Assembly: GCF_000429445.1 (NCBI RefSeq)
Contig: NZ_AUBW01000005.1
Location: 248,001-312,000 of the forward strand
From: Algoriphagus terrigena DSM 22685
GTDB lineage: Bacteria; Bacteroidota; Bacteroidia; Cytophagales; Cyclobacteriaceae
Reading direction: 5' to 3'
DNA: 64,000 bases
Shown in pieces: positions 47,649 through 55,464 of this stretch (position 1 is the stretch's first letter; each line of letters opens with the position of its first letter). A program made the position numbers and the translations under genes. The notes beneath the pieces were generated by a model, which saw nothing but the letters and a program-made list of their open reading frames with translations, was not told the DNA's origin and did not search any database.

Positions 47649-47652
47649 TGAC

Positions 47653-48144
47653 TTACTCTTTGTCTTTCATTTCGAAGTTGATCAGCTCGTGGAAAAGCTC
47701 CCGGGATGCTTTCACCTGCCGCTGAAAAAAGAAAATCCCCAGGACGTAGTTCAGCACCGCCAGTCCGATGCAGATGCTTCCATAGTTTATATTTTGCAAG
47801 CCCACAAAGTAGTATGCCGCAAATGCCAGCAGCACGACACTCCAAAAAGACAGGAACAAGACGGTCGTCGGGAAGAGGCTGTATCTGACAAAAATGATGC
47901 AGCCTCTCGGTGTAGACTCCACCTCTCCCCTCATCAGGGGAAGAAAGGAATCTCCCCGCTTGATAGCTCTGGAAATCCGGAAGCCTTCCCGGCCAATCAT
48001 CCCATTAAACCGGATCTTGGAGTCTTGTTGTGTGCGGGCGTCCAAAAAATTAACCTCCCGGGTCACACGGATCAGATGCCCCAACACCTCCTCTTTGGTG
48101 AGGGCACTGACGAGCGTTTCGCTATGGAAGGGAAGGAGGTTCAA
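47653..48144 (-). CDS. Small membrane protein, unknown function
   Basis: 163-residue protein. The N-terminal soluble part (about 1-85) begins MNLLPFHSETLVSALTKEEV and includes a strand-rich FNGMIGREGFRISRAIKRG. It is followed by two hydrophobic segments (about 90-112 and 118-138) and a charged tail (QRQVKASRELFHELINFEMKDKE). It starts 3 nt after the RidA stop, so the two are co-translated, probably together with mazG upstream. I do not recognise the family. Confidence 0.75.
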   Translation of the reverse strand: MNLLPFHSETLVSALTKEEVLGHLIRVTREVNFLDARTQQDSKIRFNGMIGREGFRISRAIKRGDSFLPLMRGEVESTPRGCIIFVRYSLFPTTVLFLSFWSVVLLAFAAYYFVGLQNINYGSICIGLAVLNYVLGIFFFQRQVKASRELFHELINFEMKDKE

Positions 48145-48147
48145 TGT

Positions 48148-48531
48148 TTATTGTTTCACGGCGATACAGGAGATTTCCACATTCACATTCTTGGGAAGCT
48201 TACTTACTTCTACGGTTTCGCGCGCTGGGGGATTCGATTTGAAATACTGGCTATATGCCTCATTGATAGTCGCAAACTCTCCCATATCCCGGATGAAGAT
48301 GGTGCATTTCACCACGTCGGAAAAGCTAAATCCAGCTCCACGCAACACAGCCTCGAGATTCTTCATGACGGCGTGGGTTTCCTCGGTGATATTCTCATTG
48401 ATCAGATCACCGGTATCCGGATCTAAAGCGATCTGTCCAGACGTATAAAGTGTATTTCCTGCCAGCACGGCCTGTGAATACGGGCCAATCGCCGCCGGAG
48501 CCTCGGGAGTGAAGATGATTTGGTTTGACAT
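48148..48531 (-). CDS. ridA: RidA-family reactive-imine deaminase
   Basis: 127-residue YjgF/YER057c/UK114 protein. It hydrolyses 2-aminoacrylate and related imines made by PLP enzymes, protecting the cell. Signatures: APAAIGPYSQAVLAGNTLYT, SGQIALDPDTGDLI, TEETHAVMKNLEAVL and the conserved Arg in NPPARETVEVSKLP. It forms trimers with active sites between subunits. It lies between mazG and a membrane-protein gene. Cytoplasmic. Confidence 0.94.
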   Translation of the reverse strand: MSNQIIFTPEAPAAIGPYSQAVLAGNTLYTSGQIALDPDTGDLINENITEETHAVMKNLEAVLRGAGFSFSDVVKCTIFIRDMGEFATINEAYSQYFKSNPPARETVEVSKLPKNVNVEISCIAVKQ

Positions 48532-48564
48532 TTGGAAAGGGTTATTCGTTTACTGGTTATTTGT

Positions 48565-48685
48565 TATTAGTCTATGGACCATAGTTTCGGAGTTCCGCAT
48601 ACTGCGACTGTAGTACTGAAGACTGCCTACTGATACCGGCTTCGACTCTGCTCAGCCTGACACCGTTATTGCCATACTGCCTACT
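48565..48685. repeat. Short dispersed-repeat debris between mazG and ridA
   Basis: It contains the perfect palindrome CTATGGACCATAG (48572-48584) of the GTCAACGGTCCA family and two copies of ACTGCCTACTG. It also contains GGCTTCGACTCTGCTCAGCC, a string like the CTTCGACT..GCTCAGCCTGACA repeat widely scattered in Bacteroidota genomes. It separates ridA from mazG on the same strand. Confidence 0.55.
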
Positions 48686-49481
48686 GCTTTTTCGCCTCGT
48701 TCCAATAGACATCCATCTCCGCCAGGGTCATTTCGCTGAGATTTTTACCGGAATTCTTTGCTGCATTTTCCAAGTATTGAAAGCGCTTAATGAACTTCAG
48801 ATTGGTACGCTCCAAGGCTTCCTCGGGATCGATGTCGATAAATCTGGCGTAGTTGATCAAAGAAAACAACAGATCACCAAACTCGCCAGTCGCCTTCTCC
48901 CGGTCGACCTCTTTGTTGTCAGCTACATTAAATTCGGCTTTGAATTCCTGCATTTCCTCCTCCACCTTCTCCCAAACCTGACTTTTCTCTTCCCAGTCAA
49001 AGCCAACACCCCTCGCTTTCTCCTGAATCCGCATCGCCTTGATCACTGCTGGCAAAGACCTTGGCACTCCTCCTAGAACGGACACATTGCCTTTTTCTTT
49101 CAGTTTGATCTTTTCCCAGTTTTGGCTGACAGTTTCTGCGTCATTGGCCTCCGTGTCGCCATAGATATGGGGATGGCGTCGGATCAGTTTCTCGCAGAGG
49201 GAATCGATCAGGGTCGTGACATCGAAGTTGCCTTCTTCTGAACCTATCTTGGCATAGAACACAATGTGAAGTAAAATATCGCCGAGTTCTTTTTTTATTT
49301 CCTCGGGATTTCCTTCCAAGATCGCATCCGACAGCTCAAAGGTCTCCTCTATGGTTAAGTGCCTGAGGCTCTCTGTGGTCTGTTTTTTGTCCCACGGACA
49401 CTGCGCGCGAAGCTCGTCCATGATAGTCAACAAGCGATCAAAAGCTGCGAGTTGTTCGGGCCGGGTACTCAATTTTGACAT
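48681..49481 (-). CDS. mazG: Nucleoside triphosphate pyrophosphohydrolase
   Basis: 266-residue tandem-domain MazG that hydrolyses nucleoside triphosphates to monophosphates and pyrophosphate, cleaning the pool and tuning ppGpp. The metal-binding EExxE set is in HLTIEETFELSDAILEGN, and the helix EELGDILLHIVFYAKIG follows. The second domain has EMQEFKAEFNV and EFGDLLFSLINYARF. Its -7 box TAAATTTG forms a palindrome with that of the next divergent gene. Cytoplasmic. Confidence 0.95.
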   Translation of the reverse strand: MSKLSTRPEQLAAFDRLLTIMDELRAQCPWDKKQTTESLRHLTIEETFELSDAILEGNPEEIKKELGDILLHIVFYAKIGSEEGNFDVTTLIDSLCEKLIRRHPHIYGDTEANDAETVSQNWEKIKLKEKGNVSVLGGVPRSLPAVIKAMRIQEKARGVGFDWEEKSQVWEKVEEEMQEFKAEFNVADNKEVDREKATGEFGDLLFSLINYARFIDIDPEEALERTNLKFIKRFQYLENAAKNSGKNLSEMTLAEMDVYWNEAKKQ

Positions 49482-49529
49482 GGTCGGGGAAACTAACCTG
49501 AAAGTATGGACGTTTTCGAAGTAAAGCTT

Positions 49530-49547
49530 TAAATTTGCGCAAATTTA
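49530..49547. promoter_or_regulatory. Overlapping divergent -7 boxes in a perfect palindrome
   Basis: TAAATTTGCGCAAATTTA: TAAATTTG on the plus strand (for the 76-codon gene) and TAAATTTG on the minus strand (for mazG), separated by two bases. Both fit TAnnTTTG, so the two promoters should compete. Neither has a clear TTG at -33. Confidence 0.55.
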
Positions 49548-49553
49548 TCCGTT

Positions 49554-49784
49554 ATGACAACTGTATTCATTACCGTAGGATTCGTGGCATTATTCTTCAT
49601 ACTAATGTCCGTACGCCTGATATTCCTCAAAAACGGCGAATTCAAAGGCACTTGTGCCTCTCAAAGTCCATATCTCAATCAGGAAGGAATCACCTGCAGC
49701 CTGTGCGGAAAAACAGTAGACTCCACCAGCAACTGCGCCAACCCTGACAATGAGGTTGACAAAGTGATGGCCAAATTCAAGTAA
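49554..49784 (+). CDS. Small membrane protein with CxxC, unknown function
   Basis: 76-residue protein. One N-terminal membrane span (about 3-25, FITVGFVALFFILMSVRLIF) is followed by a soluble tail with four Cys (TCASQ, ITCSLCGKTVD, SNCANP). The CSLCGK pair could bind metal or form a disulphide. Its small size, strong ATG context and the adjacent promoter suggest a real gene. It precedes glmM by 57 nt and may share its transcript. Family not recognised with certainty. Confidence 0.75.
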   Translation: MTTVFITVGFVALFFILMSVRLIFLKNGEFKGTCASQSPYLNQEGITCSLCGKTVDSTSNCANPDNEVDKVMAKFK

Positions 49785-49841
49785 CGCTTCCCCTGTTTTA
49801 TCCGGTTTTTTCAAATCTCAATCCTATTAAATTAATATTTC

Positions 49842-51236
49842 GTGTCGCTTATAAAGTCTATCTCCGGGATAAGAGGAACCATCGGTGGCAAAGCCGGTGA
49901 AGGTTTAACCCCTATCGATATCGTAAAATTTGCCTCAGCCTACGGGGCTTGGGTTATCGAGAAAACCAACAACCCAAAGGTCGTCATTGGCCGGGATGCG
50001 AGACTTTCCGGTGAAATGGTGTCCAAACTGGTCTCCGCTACACTTCAGGGCTTGGGGATTCACGTGATTGATCTTGGACTAAGTACGACTCCAACTGTGG
50101 AGCTGGCAGTACCTTTGGAAAATGCCGGTGGAGGAATCATCCTCACAGCAAGCCACAATCCTATCCAATGGAATGCGCTAAAGCTCCTCAACTCGGTCGG
50201 AGAATTTATATCAGATGCCGAAGGAAAAGCGATCTTGGACAAAGCCGAAAAAGAAGCTTTTACTTTTGCAGAAGTAAAAAAACTCGGAAAATATACCCAG
50301 ATCAACGACTACATCGAGCGGCACATCCAGCATGTCTTGGCTCTGGAACTCGTGGATGTCGAGGCAATCAAAGCCAGGAACTTCAAGGTCGTGGTCGATG
50401 CCGTCAACTCTACAGGAGGAATTGCCATCCCGGCTTTGCTTCGCGCGCTTGGAGTGACTGAGATCGAAGAGATGTATTGTACTCCGGACGGCATTTTCCC
50501 ACACAATCCTGAGCCACTGCCCGAAAACCTCCGGGACATCTCCAAAAAACTGGAAAAAGGAAGCTACGATCTTGGGATCGTGGTAGATCCGGATGTCGAC
50601 AGACTGGCATTTGTCAATGAAGACGGGTCCATGTTTGGAGAAGAATATACACTGGTCGCAGTGGCCGATTATGTGCTGTCCAAGACACCGGGCAACACTG
50701 TCTCCAACCTCTCCTCCACTCGCGCCCTACGGGACGTGACCGAGAAAAGAGGCGGACAGTACACCGCTGCAGCAGTCGGCGAAGTAAACGTAGTCAATCA
50801 GATGAAGGCAGTAAATGCCGTCATCGGTGGCGAAGGAAACGGTGGCATCATCTACCCAACCTCTCACAACGGCCGCGATGCCTTGGTGGGAATCGGGTTG
50901 TTTCTGACTCATCTGGCAAAATTCGGCAAGTCGATCTCCAAGCTTCGGGCCAGCTATCCCAACTATCATATCTCAAAAAATAAGATCGAACTGACCCCAC
51001 AAATCGATGTGGACAAGATCCTGCTGGAGATCAAAACCAAATACCAGAAGCACCCGATAAACGACATCGACGGTGTGAAGATCGAGTTTGAAAAGGAGTG
51101 GGTGCACTTGAGAAAATCCAACACGGAGCCCATTATCCGGATCTATTCTGAGTCAGATTCCGAAGCGACTGCCGAGCATTTGGCCAAAAAGCTCATCCAA
51201 GACATCAAGGAAGTGGTCAGCGCCTCCCTGATTTGA
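49842..51236 (+). CDS. glmM: Phosphoglucosamine mutase
   Basis: 464-residue phosphohexomutase making glucosamine-1-phosphate for UDP-GlcNAc, needed for wall and lipopolysaccharide. The start is a GTG (MSLIKSISGIRGTIGGKAGE). The phosphoserine is in LTASHNPIQWN, the magnesium loop DPDVDRLAFV, the sugar loop GEGNGGIIYPTSH and the phosphate loop RKSNTEPIIRIYSES. Bacteroidota glmM proteins often open with this ISGIRGTIGG block. It is transcribed toward the cysteine desulfurase. Confidence 0.93.
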   Translation: MSLIKSISGIRGTIGGKAGEGLTPIDIVKFASAYGAWVIEKTNNPKVVIGRDARLSGEMVSKLVSATLQGLGIHVIDLGLSTTPTVELAVPLENAGGGIILTASHNPIQWNALKLLNSVGEFISDAEGKAILDKAEKEAFTFAEVKKLGKYTQINDYIERHIQHVLALELVDVEAIKARNFKVVVDAVNSTGGIAIPALLRALGVTEIEEMYCTPDGIFPHNPEPLPENLRDISKKLEKGSYDLGIVVDPDVDRLAFVNEDGSMFGEEYTLVAVADYVLSKTPGNTVSNLSSTRALRDVTEKRGGQYTAAAVGEVNVVNQMKAVNAVIGGEGNGGIIYPTSHNGRDALVGIGLFLTHLAKFGKSISKLRASYPNYHISKNKIELTPQIDVDKILLEIKTKYQKHPINDIDGVKIEFEKEWVHLRKSNTEPIIRIYSESDSEATAEHLAKKLIQDIKEVVSASLI

Positions 51237-51274
51237 TACCATAGACTACAGTACCGAGTACCCTACACCCAAAT

Positions 51275-52420
51275 ATGATGAACGTTTACTTTGACAATGC
51301 CGCCACTACAGCCATGGACGATCGGGTGATCGAAGCCATGCTGCCGTTTATGAAGTCGCATTTCGGCAACCCTTCCTCCGTGCACAGTCATGGCAGAGAG
51401 GTCCGGACTGCTATTGAGAAAGCGAGAAAAAAAGTCGCGGAATTGCTCAATGCGAGCCCATCGGAGATTTTTTTCACCTCGGGCGGCACAGAAGCTGACA
51501 ATACCGCTTTGGTCTGCGGGATCGAAAGCCACGGGATTACCCATGCGATCACTTCTCCACTCGAGCACCATGCAGTCCTCCATACCCTAGAGGTTTTGGA
51601 GAAAAAAGGCAAGATCAAGCTCAGCATCCTGGATGTCAACGAACGGGGAGAAATCAGTCTGAGTCAAGTTGAAGAGCTTCTCAAGGCCAATACAAAAAGC
51701 CTGCTCTCCCTGATGCATGCCAACAATGAAATCGGCAACCTGAACGATCTTGATCAACTCGGCAGATTGGCGAAGGCGTATGATGCCTTTTTCCATTCCG
51801 ATACGGTGCAGACGATGGGACACTACGTTCATGACGTGAAAGCGCTGCCGGTCGACTCGATCGTAGCGGGCGGACATAAATTCCACGGGCCAAAGGGATC
51901 GGGATTTCTCTATGTGAGAAAAGACAAAAAGATCCTTCCTTTCATCCACGGCGGAGCGCAGGAGCGCAACATGCGTGGAGGAACCGAAAATGTGATCGGG
52001 ATCATCGGAATCGCGAAAGCGCTGGAGCTGGCCTACGAGGATATGGCCGGACATCAAGCCCATATCGAAAAAATCAAACGACATTTTATCGACAGACTCG
52101 TTCAGGATATTCCGGGAGTGGAATTCAATGGCCTCTCAGGCGATCTTGAAAAAAGCCTGTACACCGTCCTAAACGTCAGCCTGCCTCCGTCTCCCACCAA
52201 TCGCGGCATGCTGTTGTTTAATCTGGATATCGAAGGGATCTCAGCCTCGGGCGGCTCAGCCTGCAGTTCGGGAGCAACCGTCGGTTCTCATGTGCTCAGA
52301 GCTCTGAATCACAATCCTGAGCGGGACTCGGTGAGATTCTCCTTCAGTAGATTTAACACACTCAAAGACGTAGACTTTGCCGTCGGCAAACTGAAAGACC
52401 TCTACTTGGTAGAAGCATAA
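51275..52420 (+). CDS. Cysteine desulfurase (NifS/IscS family)
   Basis: 381-residue PLP enzyme that removes sulfur from cysteine for Fe-S cluster or thio-modification pathways. The PLP lysine is in GGHKFHGPKGSGFLY, the cofactor His in LEHHAVLHTLE, and the substrate Cys in SGGSACSSGATVGSHVL. The N-terminus is VYFDNAATTAMDDRVIEAML. The Cys sits in a short loop, so it may be the NifS type rather than the long-loop SufS type. It starts 38 nt after glmM; a terminator follows. Confidence 0.93.
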   Translation: MMNVYFDNAATTAMDDRVIEAMLPFMKSHFGNPSSVHSHGREVRTAIEKARKKVAELLNASPSEIFFTSGGTEADNTALVCGIESHGITHAITSPLEHHAVLHTLEVLEKKGKIKLSILDVNERGEISLSQVEELLKANTKSLLSLMHANNEIGNLNDLDQLGRLAKAYDAFFHSDTVQTMGHYVHDVKALPVDSIVAGGHKFHGPKGSGFLYVRKDKKILPFIHGGAQERNMRGGTENVIGIIGIAKALELAYEDMAGHQAHIEKIKRHFIDRLVQDIPGVEFNGLSGDLEKSLYTVLNVSLPPSPTNRGMLLFNLDIEGISASGGSACSSGATVGSHVLRALNHNPERDSVRFSFSRFNTLKDVDFAVGKLKDLYLVEA

Positions 52421-52421
52421 A

Positions 52422-52458
52422 AAGAAAAAGGAGCTCCGAGGGCTCCTTTTTCTTTTTA
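52422..52458. terminator. Bidirectional terminator
   Basis: AAAGGAGC / GCTCCTTT stem with a 7-nt loop, flanked by A-rich and T-rich tracts. It serves the desulfurase and the opposing gene. Confidence 0.85.
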
Positions 52459-52470
52459 CACATCTCCGCG

Positions 52471-53214
52471 CTATTTCCCCGGCTTGTAGCCAATCGCATA
52501 CGGTGTCCAAATCTCGTAAATCGGCGCACCCGTGGAGCTCAATCCGCTATGGTGCCATTCGCCATCGATGACCTCAAAGTCAAATCCCAGGCTTGCTCCC
52601 ACACGGCTATTATCCCGCGAGAAGAAGGTAATGTTTTCGGTATATTTTCCATCGACCGCGGTGTATGTGCCTCCCCCGGTACCGGAAAATTCTTTGGTTT
52701 CAGAGTTGAAAGCAATCCATTGGAATCGGCCCCCACTCAGTATCTTGACGGTTCTACGGGCTCCAGGCGTGGACCGGGAGATCTCGCCATCCCGCTTTCT
52801 ACCTGTGATCACCCAGTTTCCTGTCAAATCGTCGGTCGCGTCGGAGATTTTCTCCCAAGTTTCGACCAGCATGCCGTCATTGGTGTTGGCAGAAAGCGTC
52901 AGTTTGCTCCCATTTAGTTCGATCTTGAAAGGGGTCGTCGTTCCCACCTGAAGTGGGTTTAGCGTGAAAAAATCCAAGGTCTCTGAGTATTTGCCATCGG
53001 CAAATTTAAACGGGCCGCCACCTGCACCGATAAAGGCATTGTCGGCTACATTTTTCACTCCAAACGCAAAGTAATCGTCCTGGTAGATTTTGACGTACTC
53101 CTGAGCCGTGACGGGGTTTCCATTTTGGCTAACCAATTTCCAGGCACCATTCAGACTTTGGCCGCTGGCCCAGCCAGCCAAAAAGAGAAGAGGCAATAGC
53201 AGATATTTTTTCAT
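52471..53214 (-). CDS. Secreted protein with two lipocalin-like repeats (DUF4488-like)
   Basis: 247-residue exported protein. Signal peptide MKKYLLLPLLFLAGWASG, cleavage near SGQ. Two halves of about 110 residues repeat the same plan: LNGAWKLVSQNGN vs LTGNWVITGRKRDG, GAGGGPFKFADGKYSETLDFF vs GTGGGTYTAVDGKYTENITFF, and ETWEKI vs EIWTPY at the ends. Such lipocalin-like repeats bind small hydrophobic or polar ligands in related families, but no ligand is known here. Single-gene unit. Confidence 0.8.
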   Translation of the reverse strand: MKKYLLLPLLFLAGWASGQSLNGAWKLVSQNGNPVTAQEYVKIYQDDYFAFGVKNVADNAFIGAGGGPFKFADGKYSETLDFFTLNPLQVGTTTPFKIELNGSKLTLSANTNDGMLVETWEKISDATDDLTGNWVITGRKRDGEISRSTPGARRTVKILSGGRFQWIAFNSETKEFSGTGGGTYTAVDGKYTENITFFSRDNSRVGASLGFDFEVIDGEWHHSGLSSTGAPIYEIWTPYAIGYKPGK

Positions 53215-53330
53215 GGTGTGATCAGGTTTATTGTCTGTTTAGGGAATTTGGGCAGTAATCCCGAAAAAACCAAAGTTCTCAGACTTAGATGGTTATTTTG
53301 CATTTCAAATTTGGCCGGAGATGAAATCGA

Positions 53331-53443
53331 GCAGGAAGAAGAACGTCCGATAAGGAATCATTGTTGATCATGCGAAGATTCTCCCGATCCGCCGCGGCGG
53401 ACGGGACAGGCCATGTGGCCATTGAAAAACAAATTATAAGCGC
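53331..53443 (+). promoter_or_regulatory. Shared leader element, copy 3 (upstream of the Rieske gene)
   Basis: ATGAAATCGAGCA (53331-53343) begins the element; a 10-residue uORF (53331-53363, MKSSRKKNVR) follows. TGATCATGCGAAGATTC, then a GC-rich palindrome around CCGCCGCGGCGG (53383-53405), ATGTGGCC and TTGAAAAACA follow, then the gene ATG at 53444. From GATTC onward it matches the DUF4403 leader, including the palindrome, almost base for base. Confidence 0.7.
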
Positions 53444-53767
53444 ATGAAAGAATACAGTCTTGGCACCAGCAGGGAACAAGTCTTCGGGATGTTTCCCGAA
53501 AGGTCAATCAAAAAACTCCAGCTGGGTGAGTCACAGCTCGCCGGTGTAAGAATCGGCGAACAGATCTTCGTTTTCCAGGCTTTTTGCCCCCATCGCGGCG
53601 CTCCCCTGGTTCAGGGCAATATCAATGGGCTGGGAGAGATTATCTGTGCGCTTCACGAATACCGCTTCGATTTGGCTACCGGTGAAGTCCGAGCTGGATC
53701 TTGCGGAGATCTCAAAGTTTATCAGACCCGAATCGAATCAGACGGACTGAAAATCGTCATTTCTTAG
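53444..53767 (+). CDS. Rieske [2Fe-2S] protein
   Basis: 107-residue cytoplasmic ferredoxin-like Rieske protein. Cluster ligands are FCPHRGAPL (Cys, His) and [10 protein letters not shown] (Cys-x2-His). The C-terminus has a Rieske-type strand end ([21 protein letters not shown]). Such small proteins donate electrons to oxygenases or nitrite-reductase-like enzymes; no partner gene is adjacent. Its leader is one of the four shared elements, and its stop overlaps the convergent csaA stop by three bases. Confidence 0.92.
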   Translation: MKEYSLGTSREQVFGMFPERSIKKLQLGESQLAGVRIGEQIFVFQAFCPHRGAPLVQGNINGLGEIICALHEYRFDLATGEVRAGSCGDLKVYQTRIESDGLKIVIS

Positions 53768-54102
53768 TGGAGTCTTTGTCCATTGGGCACCTGTCTTTCC
53801 ACGGTCGCCAATACGATCCCGCCTGATTCGGCAGTAAATCCGGTCAGCAAAACCTCAGACATAAAATCTGCAATCTGACGGGGTTTGAGATTGCAAACGC
53901 ACAGCACCTGCATTCCCTTCAATTCTTCCGGCGTATAATAATCGGTCACTTGAGCCGAAGATTTTTTTATTCCCAACTCCGCCCCAAGGTCTATCCAAAT
54001 TTTGTATGCCGGTTTACGGGCGTTTTCAAAAACTTCTGCCTGAATAATCGTCCCAATCCTCACGTCTATTTTGTTGAATTCTTCGAAATCGATTGTTTGC
54101 AT
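53764..54102 (-). CDS. csaA: CsaA-type tRNA-binding protein
   Basis: 112-residue OB-fold protein of the CsaA/EMAP-II-like group, which binds tRNA or acts as a chaperone for secretion. Signatures: [40 protein letters not shown] and [22 protein letters not shown] chose ATG 54102 ([17 protein letters not shown]), which matches the family start; the frame extending to 54156 adds a non-family basic segment. Confidence 0.93.
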   Translation of the reverse strand: MQTIDFEEFNKIDVRIGTIIQAEVFENARKPAYKIWIDLGAELGIKKSSAQVTDYYTPEELKGMQVLCVCNLKPRQIADFMSEVLLTGFTAESGGIVLATVERQVPNGQRLH

Positions 54103-54174
54103 GTGGATTTTTTTTCTAATTTTAGGAACATTACTTGTAAGCGAGTCGAAGATCAACCTATTCTAAACTAAGCC

Positions 54175-54534
54175 ATGTTGAAATTCTCAGGATTTCATTT
54201 CACAAAACCCACCTTGCTCTGCGTAGCTATTTTGGGATTGGCGCTGATTGCCGTAGATGCTTCTGCGCAATCTGAGACAGAAAAGATGGAAGAGCACAAT
54301 GTAAAGGTCAACGATCGGGTATTATTGGAGGACAATTCCTCACTTCAGGACAATCACTCTTCTACAGTTATTGCCGCCAAGCCGGGCACAAGTGTCAAAA
54401 CCACTCAGGCAGCTGTCAAACGAGACCTGCCGGCAGGAGGTATTTCTGAGAAAGATGTAAAAAAGAACGAATCCCCGTCTACGCTGTCTTTCAACATCTT
54501 CCTGTATATCGTAGACAAATTCAAAGCAGATTAA
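54175..54534 (+). CDS. Small exported protein, unknown function
   Basis: 119-residue protein. An N-terminal hydrophobic segment (about 13-31, LLCVAILGLALIAVDASA) ends near ASAQ and reads as a signal peptide. The mature region is low-complexity, rich in Ser, Lys and Asp (KVNDRVLLEDNSSLQDNHSS, KNESPSTLSFNIFLYIVDKF). No family is recognised. It is divergent from csaA and ends at a shared terminator. Confidence 0.65.
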   Translation: MLKFSGFHFTKPTLLCVAILGLALIAVDASAQSETEKMEEHNVKVNDRVLLEDNSSLQDNHSSTVIAAKPGTSVKTTQAAVKRDLPAGGISEKDVKKNESPSTLSFNIFLYIVDKFKAD

Positions 54535-54553
54535 ATCCAACCGACAATACACG

Positions 54554-54580
54554 AAAAAGAGGCCAAAAGCCTCTTTTTTT
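54554..54580. terminator. Bidirectional terminator
   Basis: A 10-bp perfect stem AAAAAGAGGC / GCCTCTTTTT with a CAAAA loop, between the small exported gene and the convergent HisA-like gene. Confidence 0.9.
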
Positions 54581-55313
54581 ATGCCTCTGCTACAAACTTC
54601 TCAAGCTCGTTCAGACTGATTTTCCCTTCGTAGTAGGCTCGGCCAAATACCGCTCCCTTGAGCCCAAGATCCCGTAGCTTCCTGAAATCATCCACGCCTC
54701 TTACTCCCCCTGACGCTGCAACATGGATTGATGGGAATTTTTCCAAAATACCTGCGTAAAGATCAAAGTTAGGTCCTTCCATCACGCCGTCACGGGTTAC
54801 ATCCGAACATTTGAGATACTTCAATCCTCGCTCGTAGAAGAACTCAATATGATCGAAAAGATCGATCTCGGTTTTCTTCAACCAACCGCGGGTCTTGATT
54901 TTATTGTCTTCCGGGTTTGTATCCGCGGCAAGATTAATTTTCTCCCTTCCATAAGAGAGGATAAACTGAGCAAAGCGTTCTGGAAAATTAGCTGCCGCCG
55001 AGCCGATGGTCACCGTCTTCGCACCGAATTCAAAACACTTGATCACGTCCCCGTCCGTAGAAATCCCTCCCGTAAAATCAACCTTGAGCTCGGTATAGCC
55101 AGCGATGGCCTCCAAGATATGGTAGTTTTTGGGCTCACCGCGACGTGCGCCATCCAAGTCAACTAAGTGAAGTCTTCTGATTCCTATCCCTTCGAAAGCC
55201 TGCGCGATCTCCAGAGGGTTGTTTGAGATCACCTCCTGCGTGGCAAAATCGCCCCTCTTGAGGCGAACACATTTACCTTCGATAATCCAAATGGAGGGGA
55301 TAATTTCAAACAT
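54579..55313 (-). CDS. HisA-like isomerase lacking the N-terminal catalytic Asp
   Basis: 244-residue (beta/alpha)8 protein of the HisA/HisF family. The overall layout is HisA: EIIPSIWIIEGKCVRLKRGDF at strand 1, LVDLDGARRGEPKN, ADTNPEDNKIKTRGW at strand 5, CSDVTRDGVMEGPNFDLY, VAASGGVRGVDDFRKL and AVFGRAYYEG. HisA uses an Asp in strand 1 (IPAIDL) as base. Here the codon is TGG (Trp). The GGGIR phosphate motif is also altered (FTGGIST). The strand-5 Asp is kept. No other his gene is nearby. It may be a diverged HisA with another substrate; HisA activity is doubtful. Confidence 0.85.
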   Translation of the reverse strand: MFEIIPSIWIIEGKCVRLKRGDFATQEVISNNPLEIAQAFEGIGIRRLHLVDLDGARRGEPKNYHILEAIAGYTELKVDFTGGISTDGDVIKCFEFGAKTVTIGSAAANFPERFAQFILSYGREKINLAADTNPEDNKIKTRGWLKKTEIDLFDHIEFFYERGLKYLKCSDVTRDGVMEGPNFDLYAGILEKFPSIHVAASGGVRGVDDFRKLRDLGLKGAVFGRAYYEGKISLNELEKFVAEA

Positions 55314-55464
55314 GGGTCTATAATTCGTGACGGGTAAAACTACTATTTCGGGGATTCTTTGCTTAAATATACTACGGTCGGGGAGGATAAAAAGGACAGA
55401 ACTGCCAAAAACTTGACATTTTCAAAAAATCAAATGGGCAGTCTTCTCAAATTCCCGGCCTAAA

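Noticed and set aside
47575-48426. 283-codon plus-strand ORF across ridA and the membrane-protein gene
   Set aside because: It covers two well-supported minus-strand genes and an inverted repeat; no domain visible.
53390-53401. CCGCCGCGGCGG as a CRISPR or attachment site
   Set aside because: Only two copies, 46 kb apart, both inside gene leaders; no spacers, integrase or tRNA nearby.
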